From: Onthophagus taurus
Taxonomy: Eukaryota > Arthropoda > Insecta > Coleoptera > Scarabaeidae
DNA length: 64,000 nt
NCBI RefSeq assembly: GCF_036711975.1
Contig: NC_091976.1
Span: 11,656,001-11,720,000, forward strand
Reading direction: 5' to 3'
Shown: positions 14,284 to 22,566 of the stretch, in pieces
Layout: each line of letters opens with the position of its first letter
How positions within the stretch are numbered: the first letter of the stretch is position 1
Made by a program: the position numbers and the translations under genes
The notes under the pieces: model-generated
What the model was told of the DNA's origin: nothing
Seen by the model: only the letters and a program-made list of their open reading frames with translations
Database searches by the model: none

Positions 14284-15234
14284 AGTAAGTAATTCAAATG
14301 TAATACAAGTAGATAATGTACTAATGTAAACAATAATATTGATGTTTAGTGGCAACCAGACCGAACCCCAAATGTCCAACTAAGAGAGCTGCTGTAAATT
14401 CATTTGAAAAGGGTGAAAATAAAAAACCTGCCCGAAACATCAAAATGGAGGGTAATTGTAATGAGACAACTGCAACAAATGTGTCGCTAGGAAGTGATAA
14501 TCAAAGAAAAAAGGATGTGGTATTCGATGGAATTAATTTGTTGGCTTCCGACTTAGCGGAGTACGTATTTCCTAGCAATCAACAACATTATGTAGAAAAT
14601 TGTGGAAAGTAACGTAGTATTAAATGAAGCAGTGAAAAATAATCTCCAAAAAGGTAATCAAGCGCCATTATTCTCCGAGAGTACATATTATTTAAATAAA
14701 AGTCGAACGAAATGGATATCGGTTGGCATGTCTGCCAATCTACATTTTGATCCGGTTATAAGATTAATGGGAAAAGGACAATGCATAACTTTTACCGAAG
14801 ACGAATGGAAAAATGTGATTAATAGCAAACAATTGATTATGAATAGTTTTGTTGGTGATTTATCGACACCACCACATTTCGTTGTAAGCGGCGTGACCTG
14901 CAGCAGCCAATGGATAGAAAATGTACGAAAAGTGTTGAAAATGGAAAGGGGGTCAGAAATATTTTACCTGGCTTACGACTCGTTACACGAATTGTGGAAA
15001 CTTAGCGATTTAGTTTCGAGTAGGGTAGAAGTATTAAAGTGTATGGAATATAAAAATTATTACGATAGCGTGATCGATGTGGTATCAACAATGCAAGGTG
15101 ATATAAAATCGAATATATTGGTTGCTTCAAACGGTGCACCAAGTGAACATTTGTGCGTAACTAAAGAACTGGTCGTATACGGTAAGGATAAGATATTACT
15201 GGATTTAGATTTGCACGCATTAATGAAGATGTGA
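14284..15234 (+). pseudogene. Conserved Polinton protein of unknown function, spliced start, frameshifted
   Basis: Homologue of the inner gene at 33486-34098; the shared block reads PLFSES/TxYxLNKSRTK, then SANLHFDPVIRLMGKGQC and a Trp six to eight residues later. I do not recognise the family with confidence; the strand pattern ending in a Gly/Lys turn and x-W resembles the PC4-type ssDNA-binding fold, but that is a guess. The reading frame starts with no ATG: a donor GTAAGT at 14285 and acceptor TTTAG at 14349 would remove 65 nt and create A|TG from 14284 plus 14350-14351. The frame stops at 14612, and homology resumes in the next frame from about 14602 to 15234, so one base appears lost or gained there. 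The C-terminal ~120 residues have no counterpart in the shorter inner protein. Confidence 0.6.
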
Positions 15235-15244
15235 AGTGAATAAA

Positions 15245-15469
15245 ATGGAAAAAAAAGTGACGTTTTGCGAATCGAAAAATAGAGTGTACCGAATGCACAC
15301 TTGGACGTTTGCTTACAGACAATCAAGGATAAGTGACTGGGAAGAAAAGATGTTGGACGGAATTAGATTTAAGACTAGGATAAGAAACGTAAATAAGTTA
15401 TTAGAAAAATATTTAGATGTAGATTATAGATTAAATATATATCAAGAACGTTTTAGCATTGTAGAGTAA
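15245..15469 (+). CDS. PPP1R15/GADD34-like PP1-binding protein (74 aa)
   Basis: Small protein matching the conserved C-terminal core of PPP1R15 proteins, which tether protein phosphatase 1 and direct it to eIF2alpha. Seen in the sequence: RVxF-type PP1 docking motif KVTF at residues 4-7, a Trp at 20, then WEEKMLDGIRFKTRI at 32-46, which fits the family pattern W-E-x4-D-x2-R-F-x2-R-I. The spacing from F7 to W20 and from W20 to W32 also fits. The rest is a basic helix-prone tail. Start chosen at ATG 15245, eleven bases after the preceding stop; a GTG lies at 15236. By analogy with viral GADD34 homologues it would keep translation going when eIF2alpha kinases are active. The inner element has no copy. 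Family assignment is from motif reading; the role is inferred. Confidence 0.75.
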   Translation: MEKKVTFCESKNRVYRMHTWTFAYRQSRISDWEEKMLDGIRFKTRIRNVNKLLEKYLDVDYRLNIYQERFSIVE

Positions 15470-15690
15470 TCGAAATGTTTTTAACTGAGTAACAATTAAT
15501 TTTTAGGATATTAGTAGATTTAAGTGTAGCTGAATAATAATAATAATAATATTAATAGATTTAAGTATAAATTAAGAGCAAAACTGTTTTTGTAAAATAT
15601 TTAAAAGGAATAAAAGCTTAAAGCACAACAGCAGAGCTTCATTTCTAGTTTTTAACTGTGAAGAAAAGGAAGAAGGAGTGAAATTATAAA
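15470..15690. other. Intergenic stretch with polyadenylation signal
   Basis: AT-rich and without a reading frame. AATAAA at 15609-15614 could end the transcript of the two genes to the left, and TATTTAAAAGG just before it (from about 15598) could be a TATA-like element for the capsid cluster to the right. Confidence 0.4.
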
Positions 15691-16608
15691 ATGAATTTGT
15701 TAGAACCTAATCGTAACAGTTATCGTTTGACAGGCAAACGAATTGGTCGAGGATTTTTTAACAAGTTGATAGATAAACTTCCGATAGAACTTCATTTGCC
15801 AGGATATAATTTTTGTGGACCGGGTACCAAGTTGGAAAAGAGATTATCGAGAGGAGATCGAGGCGTGAATCCATTAGACGAAGCGTGTAAGAAACACGAT
15901 ATAGCATATACGGTCAGTTCAAATTTAAAATTTAGACACGACGCAGACAGAGCATTATATAAAGCAGCGAAAGAACGAATACGAAATAAAGAGTCTACTC
16001 TTGGAGAAAAAGTGGCATCGTTCGCAGTTGCCGCCTTAATGAAAGCAAAAGTAGCGGTCGGTATGGGCGTAGGTAGAAAAAGAAATCGTACGGGTCGACG
16101 ACCTTTAAAAAAAGTCCGAACGCGTGTAAAGCGTGGTGGAGCTATATCTTTTGTAGATGCACTTCGATTCGCTCGCAACGCAATATCGAGATCAGGTGCT
16201 AAGAATTTGTTGACAAACGTTAAAGCGGCGTACGGAGCTTTGAAAAAGATAAGAAAAAGAATTTCCGAACCTAGAGGTCGAGTTATTCGAATTCCGAAAA
16301 CGGGAGGATATTTACCTTTAATTCCCCTGTTCGCAGCTTTAGGTGCCCTAGGTAGTATCGGCGGTGGTGCTGCCGCTATTGCAAGAACTATAAACAACGC
16401 GAAAACAGCTAAAGAGCAATTAGATGAAGAACGAAGACATAACAAGGCTATGGAAGCAAAGGCCGTAGGTAGCGGATTTTATATAAAACCATATAAGAAA
16501 GGTTGCGGTTTGTTTATTGAAGGAAAGGGGAATAATGTTGGCGGCACAGGTTACTTCAATAAACCCTATAAGAAAGGTTGCGGTATAACCACTAGTTCAA
16601 AAAACTAG
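15691..16608 (+). CDS. Phospholipase-A2-domain minor capsid protein (outer)
   Basis: 305 aa. The N-terminal part carries a secreted-PLA2-like domain of the parvovirus VP1u type: calcium loop YNFCGPGT at residues 39-46 and catalytic DEACKKHDIAY with the His-Asp pair at 69-70. Such domains open the endosomal membrane during virion entry. A basic, Arg/Lys-rich middle follows, then a hydrophobic Gly/Ala segment (about 209-232) and two copies of a motif ending PYKKGCG, near 264 and 289. The inner homologue at 32461-33363 has the same layout. Its last codons form the slippery sequence A_AAA_AAC before TAG, and the -1 frame runs into the protease. ATG 15691 follows a purine-rich stretch. Confidence 0.9.
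   Translation: MNLLEPNRNSYRLTGKRIGRGFFNKLIDKLPIELHLPGYNFCGPGTKLEKRLSRGDRGVNPLDEACKKHDIAYTVSSNLKFRHDADRALYKAAKERIRNKESTLGEKVASFAVAALMKAKVAVGMGVGRKRNRTGRRPLKKVRTRVKRGGAISFVDALRFARNAISRSGAKNLLTNVKAAYGALKKIRKRISEPRGRVIRIPKTGGYLPLIPLFAALGALGSIGGGAAAIARTINNAKTAKEQLDEERRHNKAMEAKAVGSGFYIKPYKKGCGLFIEGKGNNVGGTGYFNKPYKKGCGITTSSKN
16599..16605 (+). promoter_or_regulatory. Candidate -1 ribosomal frameshift site (outer)
   Basis: A_AAA_AAC in the correct phase (codons TCA AAA AAC TAG of the PLA2 ORF). After a -1 slip the ribosome would enter CTA at 16605 and read into the protease. Downstream, 16618-16624 (CTCGTCG) can pair with CGTCGAG ending near 16643 with one U-U mismatch; the 12-nt spacer is longer than usual. 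The same heptamer is at the same place in the inner element. Confidence 0.6.
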
Positions 16609-16985
16609 TTCGAATACCTCGTCGTGCGTTAACTAACGTCGAGTTGGAAAAGTTTGCGAAAGTACTAAAAATTCCACATTTTCGGGGTATATTTATGAGA
16701 GACAATCTCCCGAGTAAGATTAAAAAGAAGGAAAGAGGTATTGTTAACTTGGATAACTTGAAAGGACGAGGGACTCATTGGGTCGCCTATAAGAAAGACG
16801 ACAAGGACATATACTATTTCGACAGTTACGGTGATTTAAGACCGCCATTAGAAATTGAACAATATTTGCTGTCAGACGGTAGGGGTGGTCAAGTAAAGTA
16901 TAATTACTGTCGATATCAAAGAGAAATAGATCAAAATTGCGGACAGTTGTGTCTGAAGTTTCTAAGTAATAAAAGGATCTATTAG
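16605..16985 (+). CDS. Adenain-like maturation cysteine protease (outer)
   Basis: Adenovirus-type capsid maturation protease. The core shows GTHW (catalytic His), FDSYG (catalytic Asp) and YQREIDQNCG, in which Gln is seven residues before the Cys-Gly nucleophile, the spacing of the oxyanion Gln and Cys in adenain. The conserved N-terminus (IPRRALTNVEL, then FRGIFMRDNLP) is in frame but has no ATG before it; the first Met is inside FMRDNLP. The same absence in the inner element (32072-32464) points to translation by -1 frameshift from the PLA2 ORF, or to splicing. The start given is the first -1 codon after the slippery site. It should process PLA2 and capsid proteins. Confidence 0.88.
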   Translation, partial: LVRIPRRALTNVELEKFAKVLKIPHFRGIFMRDNLPSKIKKKERGIVNLDNLKGRGTHWVAYKKDDKDIYYFDSYGDLRPPLEIEQYLLSDGRGGQVKYNYCRYQREIDQNCGQLCLKFLSNKRIY

Positions 16986-17015
16986 AGTCTAGAGACGTTT
17001 AGACGTTCAGAAGTA

Positions 17016-17747
17016 ATGGAGAAAGAAGCAATACACACGACATATACATTTACGTTGACTGGAAAGTCATCTGAATTGACTTGTAATTTTAATCCTCCGA
17101 TCTATTTGAACGAATTTGGTAGTTACGAGTTGGCTCTTTTGAATTTCGAAACGTTTAATAGTTTAGCAAACGTTAATAAAAACAACAACGTAATCCAATA
17201 CGAAGATAAGACAGGACATTTTAAAAACAATACAATAGTACCTGTTGGAACGTACGATATTGATGATATTGCCGAGTTCGTGAATGAACAGCTAGACAAA
17301 AGACACGCTAAAGGAGTCGTAATAAGGATTAAGGGGAATAATAACACACAACATTCTTTAATAAAAAGTACCCGTCGAATTAATTTTGCATGCGATAATT
17401 CTATAGGACCGTTACTTGGCTTCAAGCCTCAAATATTACCTAGAGATACGGAAGTGGAATCCGATTTCGTAGTAAACATAAATAAAACGAACGCCTTACA
17501 AATTTATTGTAATTTAGTGACGGGATCGTATAATAACGGAGTTCCCGTGCACGTTTTATATCATTTTTTCCCAAACGTTCCGGCAGGTTTTAAAATAATC
17601 GAATCACCACAACTACCTATTTATTTACCGGTTTTAACGAACGTGATTAGTAGCTTAACAGTACGTATACTTGATCAGGACGGAAACTTGGTAGACTTCA
17701 GAGAAGAAGAAATAACAGTGAGAGTTCACCTGAGATCGATAAATTGA
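17016..17747 (+). CDS. Minor capsid protein, penton-like single jelly roll (outer)
   Basis: 243 aa, beginning MEKEAIHTTYTFTLTG. It aligns along its length with the inner protein at 31308-32051, sharing NPPIYLNEFG/LG, LALLNFETFN, RRINFA.DNSIG.LLGF and HVLYHFFPNVPAGFKIIE. Its place between protease and major capsid gene is that of the Polinton penton homologue, which forms the vertices. Thirty bases separate it from the protease stop, and the next ATG is 23 bases after its own stop. Confidence 0.85.
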   Translation: MEKEAIHTTYTFTLTGKSSELTCNFNPPIYLNEFGSYELALLNFETFNSLANVNKNNNVIQYEDKTGHFKNNTIVPVGTYDIDDIAEFVNEQLDKRHAKGVVIRIKGNNNTQHSLIKSTRRINFACDNSIGPLLGFKPQILPRDTEVESDFVVNINKTNALQIYCNLVTGSYNNGVPVHVLYHFFPNVPAGFKIIESPQLPIYLPVLTNVISSLTVRILDQDGNLVDFREEEITVRVHLRSIN

Positions 17748-17770
17748 ATTATTTAAATTTGACTAACGTT

Positions 17771-17962
17771 ATGACAGTGTTATATCAAAACAAAAGAATG
17801 CGGTGGTCAAGAAGAGACAGAGCGAGAAAATTGTTTAATGCAGAAAACTATAAAGCGCGCGTCATCAGTCAACGTAGCGGCAGTAGAAGACGATCCATTC
17901 ATCGATTATCACCAGTCAATCGAAGGTATTTAGTTCAGTTAGGATACGAAGTGTTAAAGTAA
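17771..17962 (+). CDS. Small basic conserved protein before the capsid gene (outer)
   Basis: 63 aa from ATG 17771; the open frame goes back to 17744 without an ATG. Very rich in Arg and Lys, ending RLSPVNRRYLVQLGYEVLK. The inner counterpart (31120-31290) keeps the tail pattern L-x-x-VNR-x-YL-x-x-LG-[YF]-x-x-L. Its stop overlaps the major capsid start (TAATG), which suggests coupled translation. A DNA-condensing core protein is possible, but I do not recognise the family. Confidence 0.65.
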   Translation: MTVLYQNKRMRWSRRDRARKLFNAENYKARVISQRSGSRRRSIHRLSPVNRRYLVQLGYEVLK

Positions 17963-18138
17963 TGGACATTTTAAAAGTAACGGATAAGATAAAAACAGAT
18001 CACTCTATCGTAAGTTATGAATTCCATTCGCATCAACCGTTTGGATCGACCACGTTCGATAACAATGACGAAATTAGAATTTCAATTCCGGAAATAGATA
18101 ATTATACTTTACCGAGCGAGAGTTATCTATACGTCGAG
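17962..18138 (+). pseudogene. Major capsid protein, 5' fragment (outer, split)
   Basis: The first 59 codons of the outer hexon-like capsid gene. It contains SHQPFGSTTFDNNDEIRI and DNYTLPSESYLYVE, matching residues 1-59 of the inner capsid protein. The coding sequence stops at the insertion point: after GTCGAG (18133-18138) the frame runs into the inner TIR and meets TAA at 18148. The remainder lies at 35618-36706 in the matching frame. Confidence 0.95.
18133..18138. repeat. Target site duplication GTCGAG, left copy
   Basis: GTCGAG directly precedes the inner element's AGTAGTAG tip and is repeated directly after its other end. Six bases is the usual Polinton duplication length. Confidence 0.93.
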
Positions 18139-18151
18139 AGTAGTAGATAAA

Positions 18152-18262
18152 AGCCGATTCTAGAACCTCCTCTCAGAACCTCAGGTCAAGGTCAAGGCCA
18201 AGGTCACGTTGAGTGACCATGACCTTGCCCTGAGGTTCTGGGAGGAGGTTCCAGAATCGGCT
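18152..18262. repeat. Terminal hairpin in inner TIR
   Basis: Imperfect inverted repeat with arms of about 50 bases starting AGCCGATTCTAGAACCTCCT and ending in the complementary AGAATCGGCT. Counterpart at 35497-35607. The arm tip shares GCCGATTC-x-AGAACCTCCTC with the outer element. The two ends differ by a 6-bp unit carried in opposite arms. Confidence 0.88.
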
Positions 18263-18519
18263 ATTGCAAAGGGGGTCGTTGACCAGTAACCTAGACCTAA
18301 ACAATGACCTTTACTTTGAGCTCACCTCAGGTCAAGATCACGTTTAGTGACCATGACCTTGATCAGTAACCTTGACCTGAACAATGACCTTTACTTTGAC
18401 CTCAACGGAGACCTTGAAGTCAACCTTAATTGTGACCATGACATTGACCTTGTACGTGACCTGAAATGAAGGTTACACGACGTGAGTTCATTGAAAACCC
18501 CACTTCGGAGGAGGTATGC

Positions 18520-18527
18520 TTTAAATA
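18520..18527 (+). promoter_or_regulatory. TATA-like element in inner TIR
   Basis: TTTAAATA about 55 bases before the polymerase ATG; a mirror copy at 35232-35239 faces the 160-aa gene. Motif and position only. Confidence 0.45.
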
Positions 18528-18576
18528 GCAGATAGAAAATCGTGTTCAACAGTATTGAAGTAAGAGTGTTGTGAAC

Positions 18577-21500
18577 ATGTTGACCTGCGACGTGTGTTAC
18601 AAAGAGTTTACTAGACCAGATAATCTTGTGAGACATCAACGCACAGCATGTATTGGGAAACGTCGAAAGGTGGAAGAGGATCAACAAGGAGATGTTATAG
18701 TGTGTGAAATATGTGATGAACACGTAACCAGACAATGTTATTCCTCACATCTGCGCAGCAACAAACATAAACAGAAAGCCTTCGTAATAATAGATGATGG
18801 TGTAGAAAAAATAGATTCGATATTTGGAGATAAAATATGTAGTTTTAGAGTGAGCGATCATGAACGGAAGTACGTAGACATGAAGGAATTCAGTAACCGA
18901 ATTAGAGAAAAAGTTATCAGTTTGATACAGTCCGTGAGGAATGTAAATGGTAGTTTAAAAGTGAATACGGAAATTTTTGGATTGTATTTCATAAATACGA
19001 AGGAAGAAGTGGAAATCAAATCATTCAACACAAAAAATAAAATTATAATAGTAGCCGTAGACTTGTACCAAACATACGAGGACTTTATGGACGAGATTAT
19101 GGTGAAAATGTCGGAATTCCAAGAACGGGACTCAGGTAAGAGTATAAGAATAGAAAAGTAGTAAAATGCGAAACTAAAGGCGTTAATACTGCAGGTTGGA
19201 CCTTGTTGGAAATATTATATCTTGAAGTGAACTGTAACAAGTTTAATCCTACAAGAGCATCGAGCTACATCGACTTACCGACATCCATAAAAGGGAAGAG
19301 AGCGGTAATAAACGTGCAAAATAACGATAATAAGTGCTTTGCTTGGGCACTGATGTCCGCGCTGTACCAACCCACAGGTTTACCGCAAAGAATATCATCA
19401 TACCCAGATTATAGGGAAACAGAATTAAAGTTTGACTGCGTAACATTCCCAGTACCCATCAGAGACATACCAAAATTTGAGGAAGAAAATAACATTTCAA
19501 TTAACGTCTATGGTATAAATTCTTGGTATAATGGAGAGAAAATGGTAGATGATATTGTAACTGTATGTATATGTAAACAGAAACGGGAGCGTCATGTAAA
19601 CTTATTAGTAGTCAGCGACAATTTCGGGAATAACCACTATTGTTGGATAAAAAACTTATCTCGACTGATAAATACACAATCATCGACTCATGAACATCAA
19701 AGATATATTTGTGAGGGTTGTTTGCAATACTTTTCAACTGAAGACAAGTTGGTACGACATCAGATGGATGACTGTAAAAAAGTGAAAGCAACAGTACCAA
19801 GCGAACAAATAAAAGTGAATAAGTTCGGACATCTAGAAAAGGAAAATGTTTTACAATTTGAAGGATTTGAAAAAAAAATGAAAGTTCCGTTTGTGGTGTA
19901 CGCCGATTTCGAGGCGATTCTGAAACCCTTAACGCCCGAAGAAGGAAAAGTTTACGATGATAATAAACCATATACGGCCCGATGTTTTGAACACGAACCA
20001 TACGCGTTTGCGTACTACATTAAGTGTGCTTACGATGATAACTTATCGAAATTCCGAATATACCGAGGGCGAAACGCTGCTCTGGAATTTATTATAAGAT
20101 TGGAGAAGGATGTAATAGAGATCTATAAACAACATTTGAGGCAAACAAAGGATATGATACCGCTAAGCTGTCTGGACCAATTTGTACATGAACTGAGTTC
20201 CGTATGTCACATTTGTGATAAACCAATAAACAAAGAAGAGAAAGTGTGTGATCACGATCACTTGACAGGATTGTATAGGGGTCCTGCGCATTCCGTCTGC
20301 AATATAAATTATAAATTACCGATGTTTATCCCTGTGTTTTTCCACAACCTGTCGAATTACGATGCCCACATGTTTGTGAAAAGTATTGCCCTAAACAAGG
20401 AGGAAGTAGAGGTGATAGCACAAAACAAAGAAAAATATATTTCTTTTTCCAAAAAAATAGTTGTCGGAGAAACAACCGATAACAAGGGAAAGAAACGCAA
20501 AGTGTTTATGAAAATAAGATTCGTCGACTCGTTTAGATTTATGGCGAGTTCTTTGGAAAAGTTGGTTTCATATTTGGATGATAAGGATTGTGTGGAAGTG
20601 AAAAAAAAATTCAAAGACTCTGAAGAATTTAGATTGATGCGCCAGAAAGGTGTATTTCCATATTCGTTCGTAGATTCGTTTGAAAAGTTGGAGTATAGTA
20701 AATTGCCTGATCATACACAGTTTTACGACATATTGAGTTCAAGTAATATTTCAAAGGAACAATACTCTAGAGCACAGACTGTATGGAATAAATTTAAGTG
20801 TACAACGTTGGGAGAATACAGTGACCTGTATTTGACGTCAGATGTGTTAATGTTGACTGACGTCTTTGAAAATTTCAGGACAATATCTTTGGAGAATTAC
20901 AATCTGGATCCTTGCCATTATTATACTGCGCCCGGGTTTGGGTGGGATGCTCTGTTAAAAATGACAGGTGTAAAATTAGAATTGTTATCAGACATTGACA
21001 TGTTACACTTTTTTAAGAAAGGAATTAGAGGCGGTCTCTGTATGTGTGTAAAACGATCTGCAATAGCAAACAACAAGTTCCTTGACGATTTTAACCCGGA
21101 AAAACCATCATCATATATTCTATACTTGGACGCTACCAATTTGTATGGGTATGCAATGAGTTGTAAATTACCAACAGGCGGTTTTCGATGGTTGTCGAAC
21201 CAAGAAATAGCAGATATAGATGTGGAGTGTTTAGATGATGAACACCTTGGTTATGTCTTTGAAGTGGATTTGGAGTATCCCGAAAGGTTACACAACCAGC
21301 ATGATGATCTACCGTTTTGTCCCGAAAACATAATCGCTCCCGGATCGAAGCATCCTAAGTTGATTGCGAACTTACAAAATAAATCGAAATACATAATTCA
21401 CTATGTAAACCTACGTGAATGTGTGAAAAAAGGTCTTAAGCTAACCAAAATACACCGTGCATTGCAATTTCAACAATCGCCGTGGATGAAACCATATATC

Positions 21501-22409
21501 GATTTTAACTCTGAGAAACGAATGAATGCTACGAATGAATTTGGGAAAAATCATTATAAACAAATGAATAATATCGTGTATGGGAAAACGATGGAAAATG
21601 TTGAAAATAGAGTCGATATACGATTAGTGTCACATTGGGAGAATCGTTACAGGAGACCCGGTGCAGAAGCTCTTATCGCAAAGCCGACTTTCAAGTCATC
21701 GAAAATTTTCTGCCATAATTTGGCAGCCATTGAAATGCAGAAGGTGGAGGTCAAATATAACAAACCTCTGTATGTAGGGTTTAGCGTACTGGAATTGTCG
21801 AAAGCGGTCATTTATAACTTTTTTTATAATTTTTTAAAAGAGAAATATGGTGAAAACGTATTATTGTTATATACAGATACGGATTCGTTAATTCTCGAAA
21901 TATTTACTGAGACTGTATACCAGGATATCAAAGAAAATATAGAGATGTTCGATACCTCTAATTACAAGTTAAACAACAGACATAATATTCCTCCAGGGCC
22001 GCCGATAGTTGGAAAAATGAAAGATGAGTACCCAAATACGATATTAACATCGTTTTATGGTACAGGAGCTAAAGCTTATTGTATTAACACTTTGGAAGGA
22101 GTTGTCAAGCGTGCCAAGGGTGTGAAAAAGTATGTTATCGATAAAAACTCAAGTGTTTCAGAATATAAACGGATTATCGAAGATGGAGGTTCTGTGCGAA
22201 AAAAGATGTATGTCTTTCGCTCCTCCTATCACACGATGTATACAGAACTAAAGAATAAAGTGGCGCTCTCTGCACATGACGATAAACGTTACGTGATGGA
22301 GGATGGATGTCATACGTTAGCTTGGGGAAACTATCTTATTGAAGATCTACGCAGGGAAGATCTTTTGGACAACTTATTGGAGTTGTTAAACGTAAACATG
22401 TATGGCTAG
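18577..22409 (+). CDS. polB: Protein-primed family B DNA polymerase, two exons (inner)
   Basis: Exons 18577-19135 and 19195-22409, joined across a 59-nt intron (CAG|GTAAG...CTGCAG|G) to give 1,257 aa. The joint restores the conserved DSGWTL. The N-terminus carries Cys/His fingers (CDVCYKEFTRPDNLVRHQ; CEICDEHV...HLRSNKH). Exon 2 shows another finger near 357, exonuclease motif I (YADFEAI, about 424), a Zn/HNH-like insert CHIC...CDHDHLTGLYRG (about 523-554), motif II FFHNLSNYD, and polymerase motifs A (DATNLYG, about 831), B (NNIVYGKT, about 977) and C (YTDTDS, about 1078). It replicates the element from a protein primer at the TIR ends. ATG 18577 is at the inner border of the TIR; an upstream GTG is not used. 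Confidence 0.95.
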
Positions 22410-22566
22410 TTAAATTGCGATCAGTTAATTTGTAAAAAAAAAAAAAAAATACTTGCTTGTATCACAAAACTTGTATATAAAGTAGAAAGTAGGTTGTTAA
22501 AAAGGTTACTTGAAATAAAATCAACGAAATTAAAAAAAAAAGTTTTTTATTTTCTTAGTGTAAAAA
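22410..22566. terminator. Convergent 3' ends of polymerase and integrase (inner)
   Basis: Short A/T-rich gap between converging genes. AATAAA at 22514-22519 suits the polymerase transcript, and TTTATT near 22546 suits the opposite strand. Inferred from motifs. Confidence 0.4.

Larger units (their letters stand above)
18139..18578 (+). repeat. Inner element left TIR
   Basis: Inverted copy of 35181-35617, beginning AGTAGTAGATAAAAGCC; the right end has one AGT fewer. It contains a long imperfect hairpin (18152-18262), many AGGTCA/TGACCT hexamers and a TATA-like TTTAAATA (18520-18527). The repeat ends inside the start codon of the polymerase gene, so each TIR is a promoter: the left one for the polymerase, the right one for the gene at 34641-35123. 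Confidence 0.95.

Noticed and set aside
14349-15244. GTG or TTG start codons for several genes
   Set aside because: The organism is eukaryotic; splicing, a downstream ATG or frameshifting explains these starts better.
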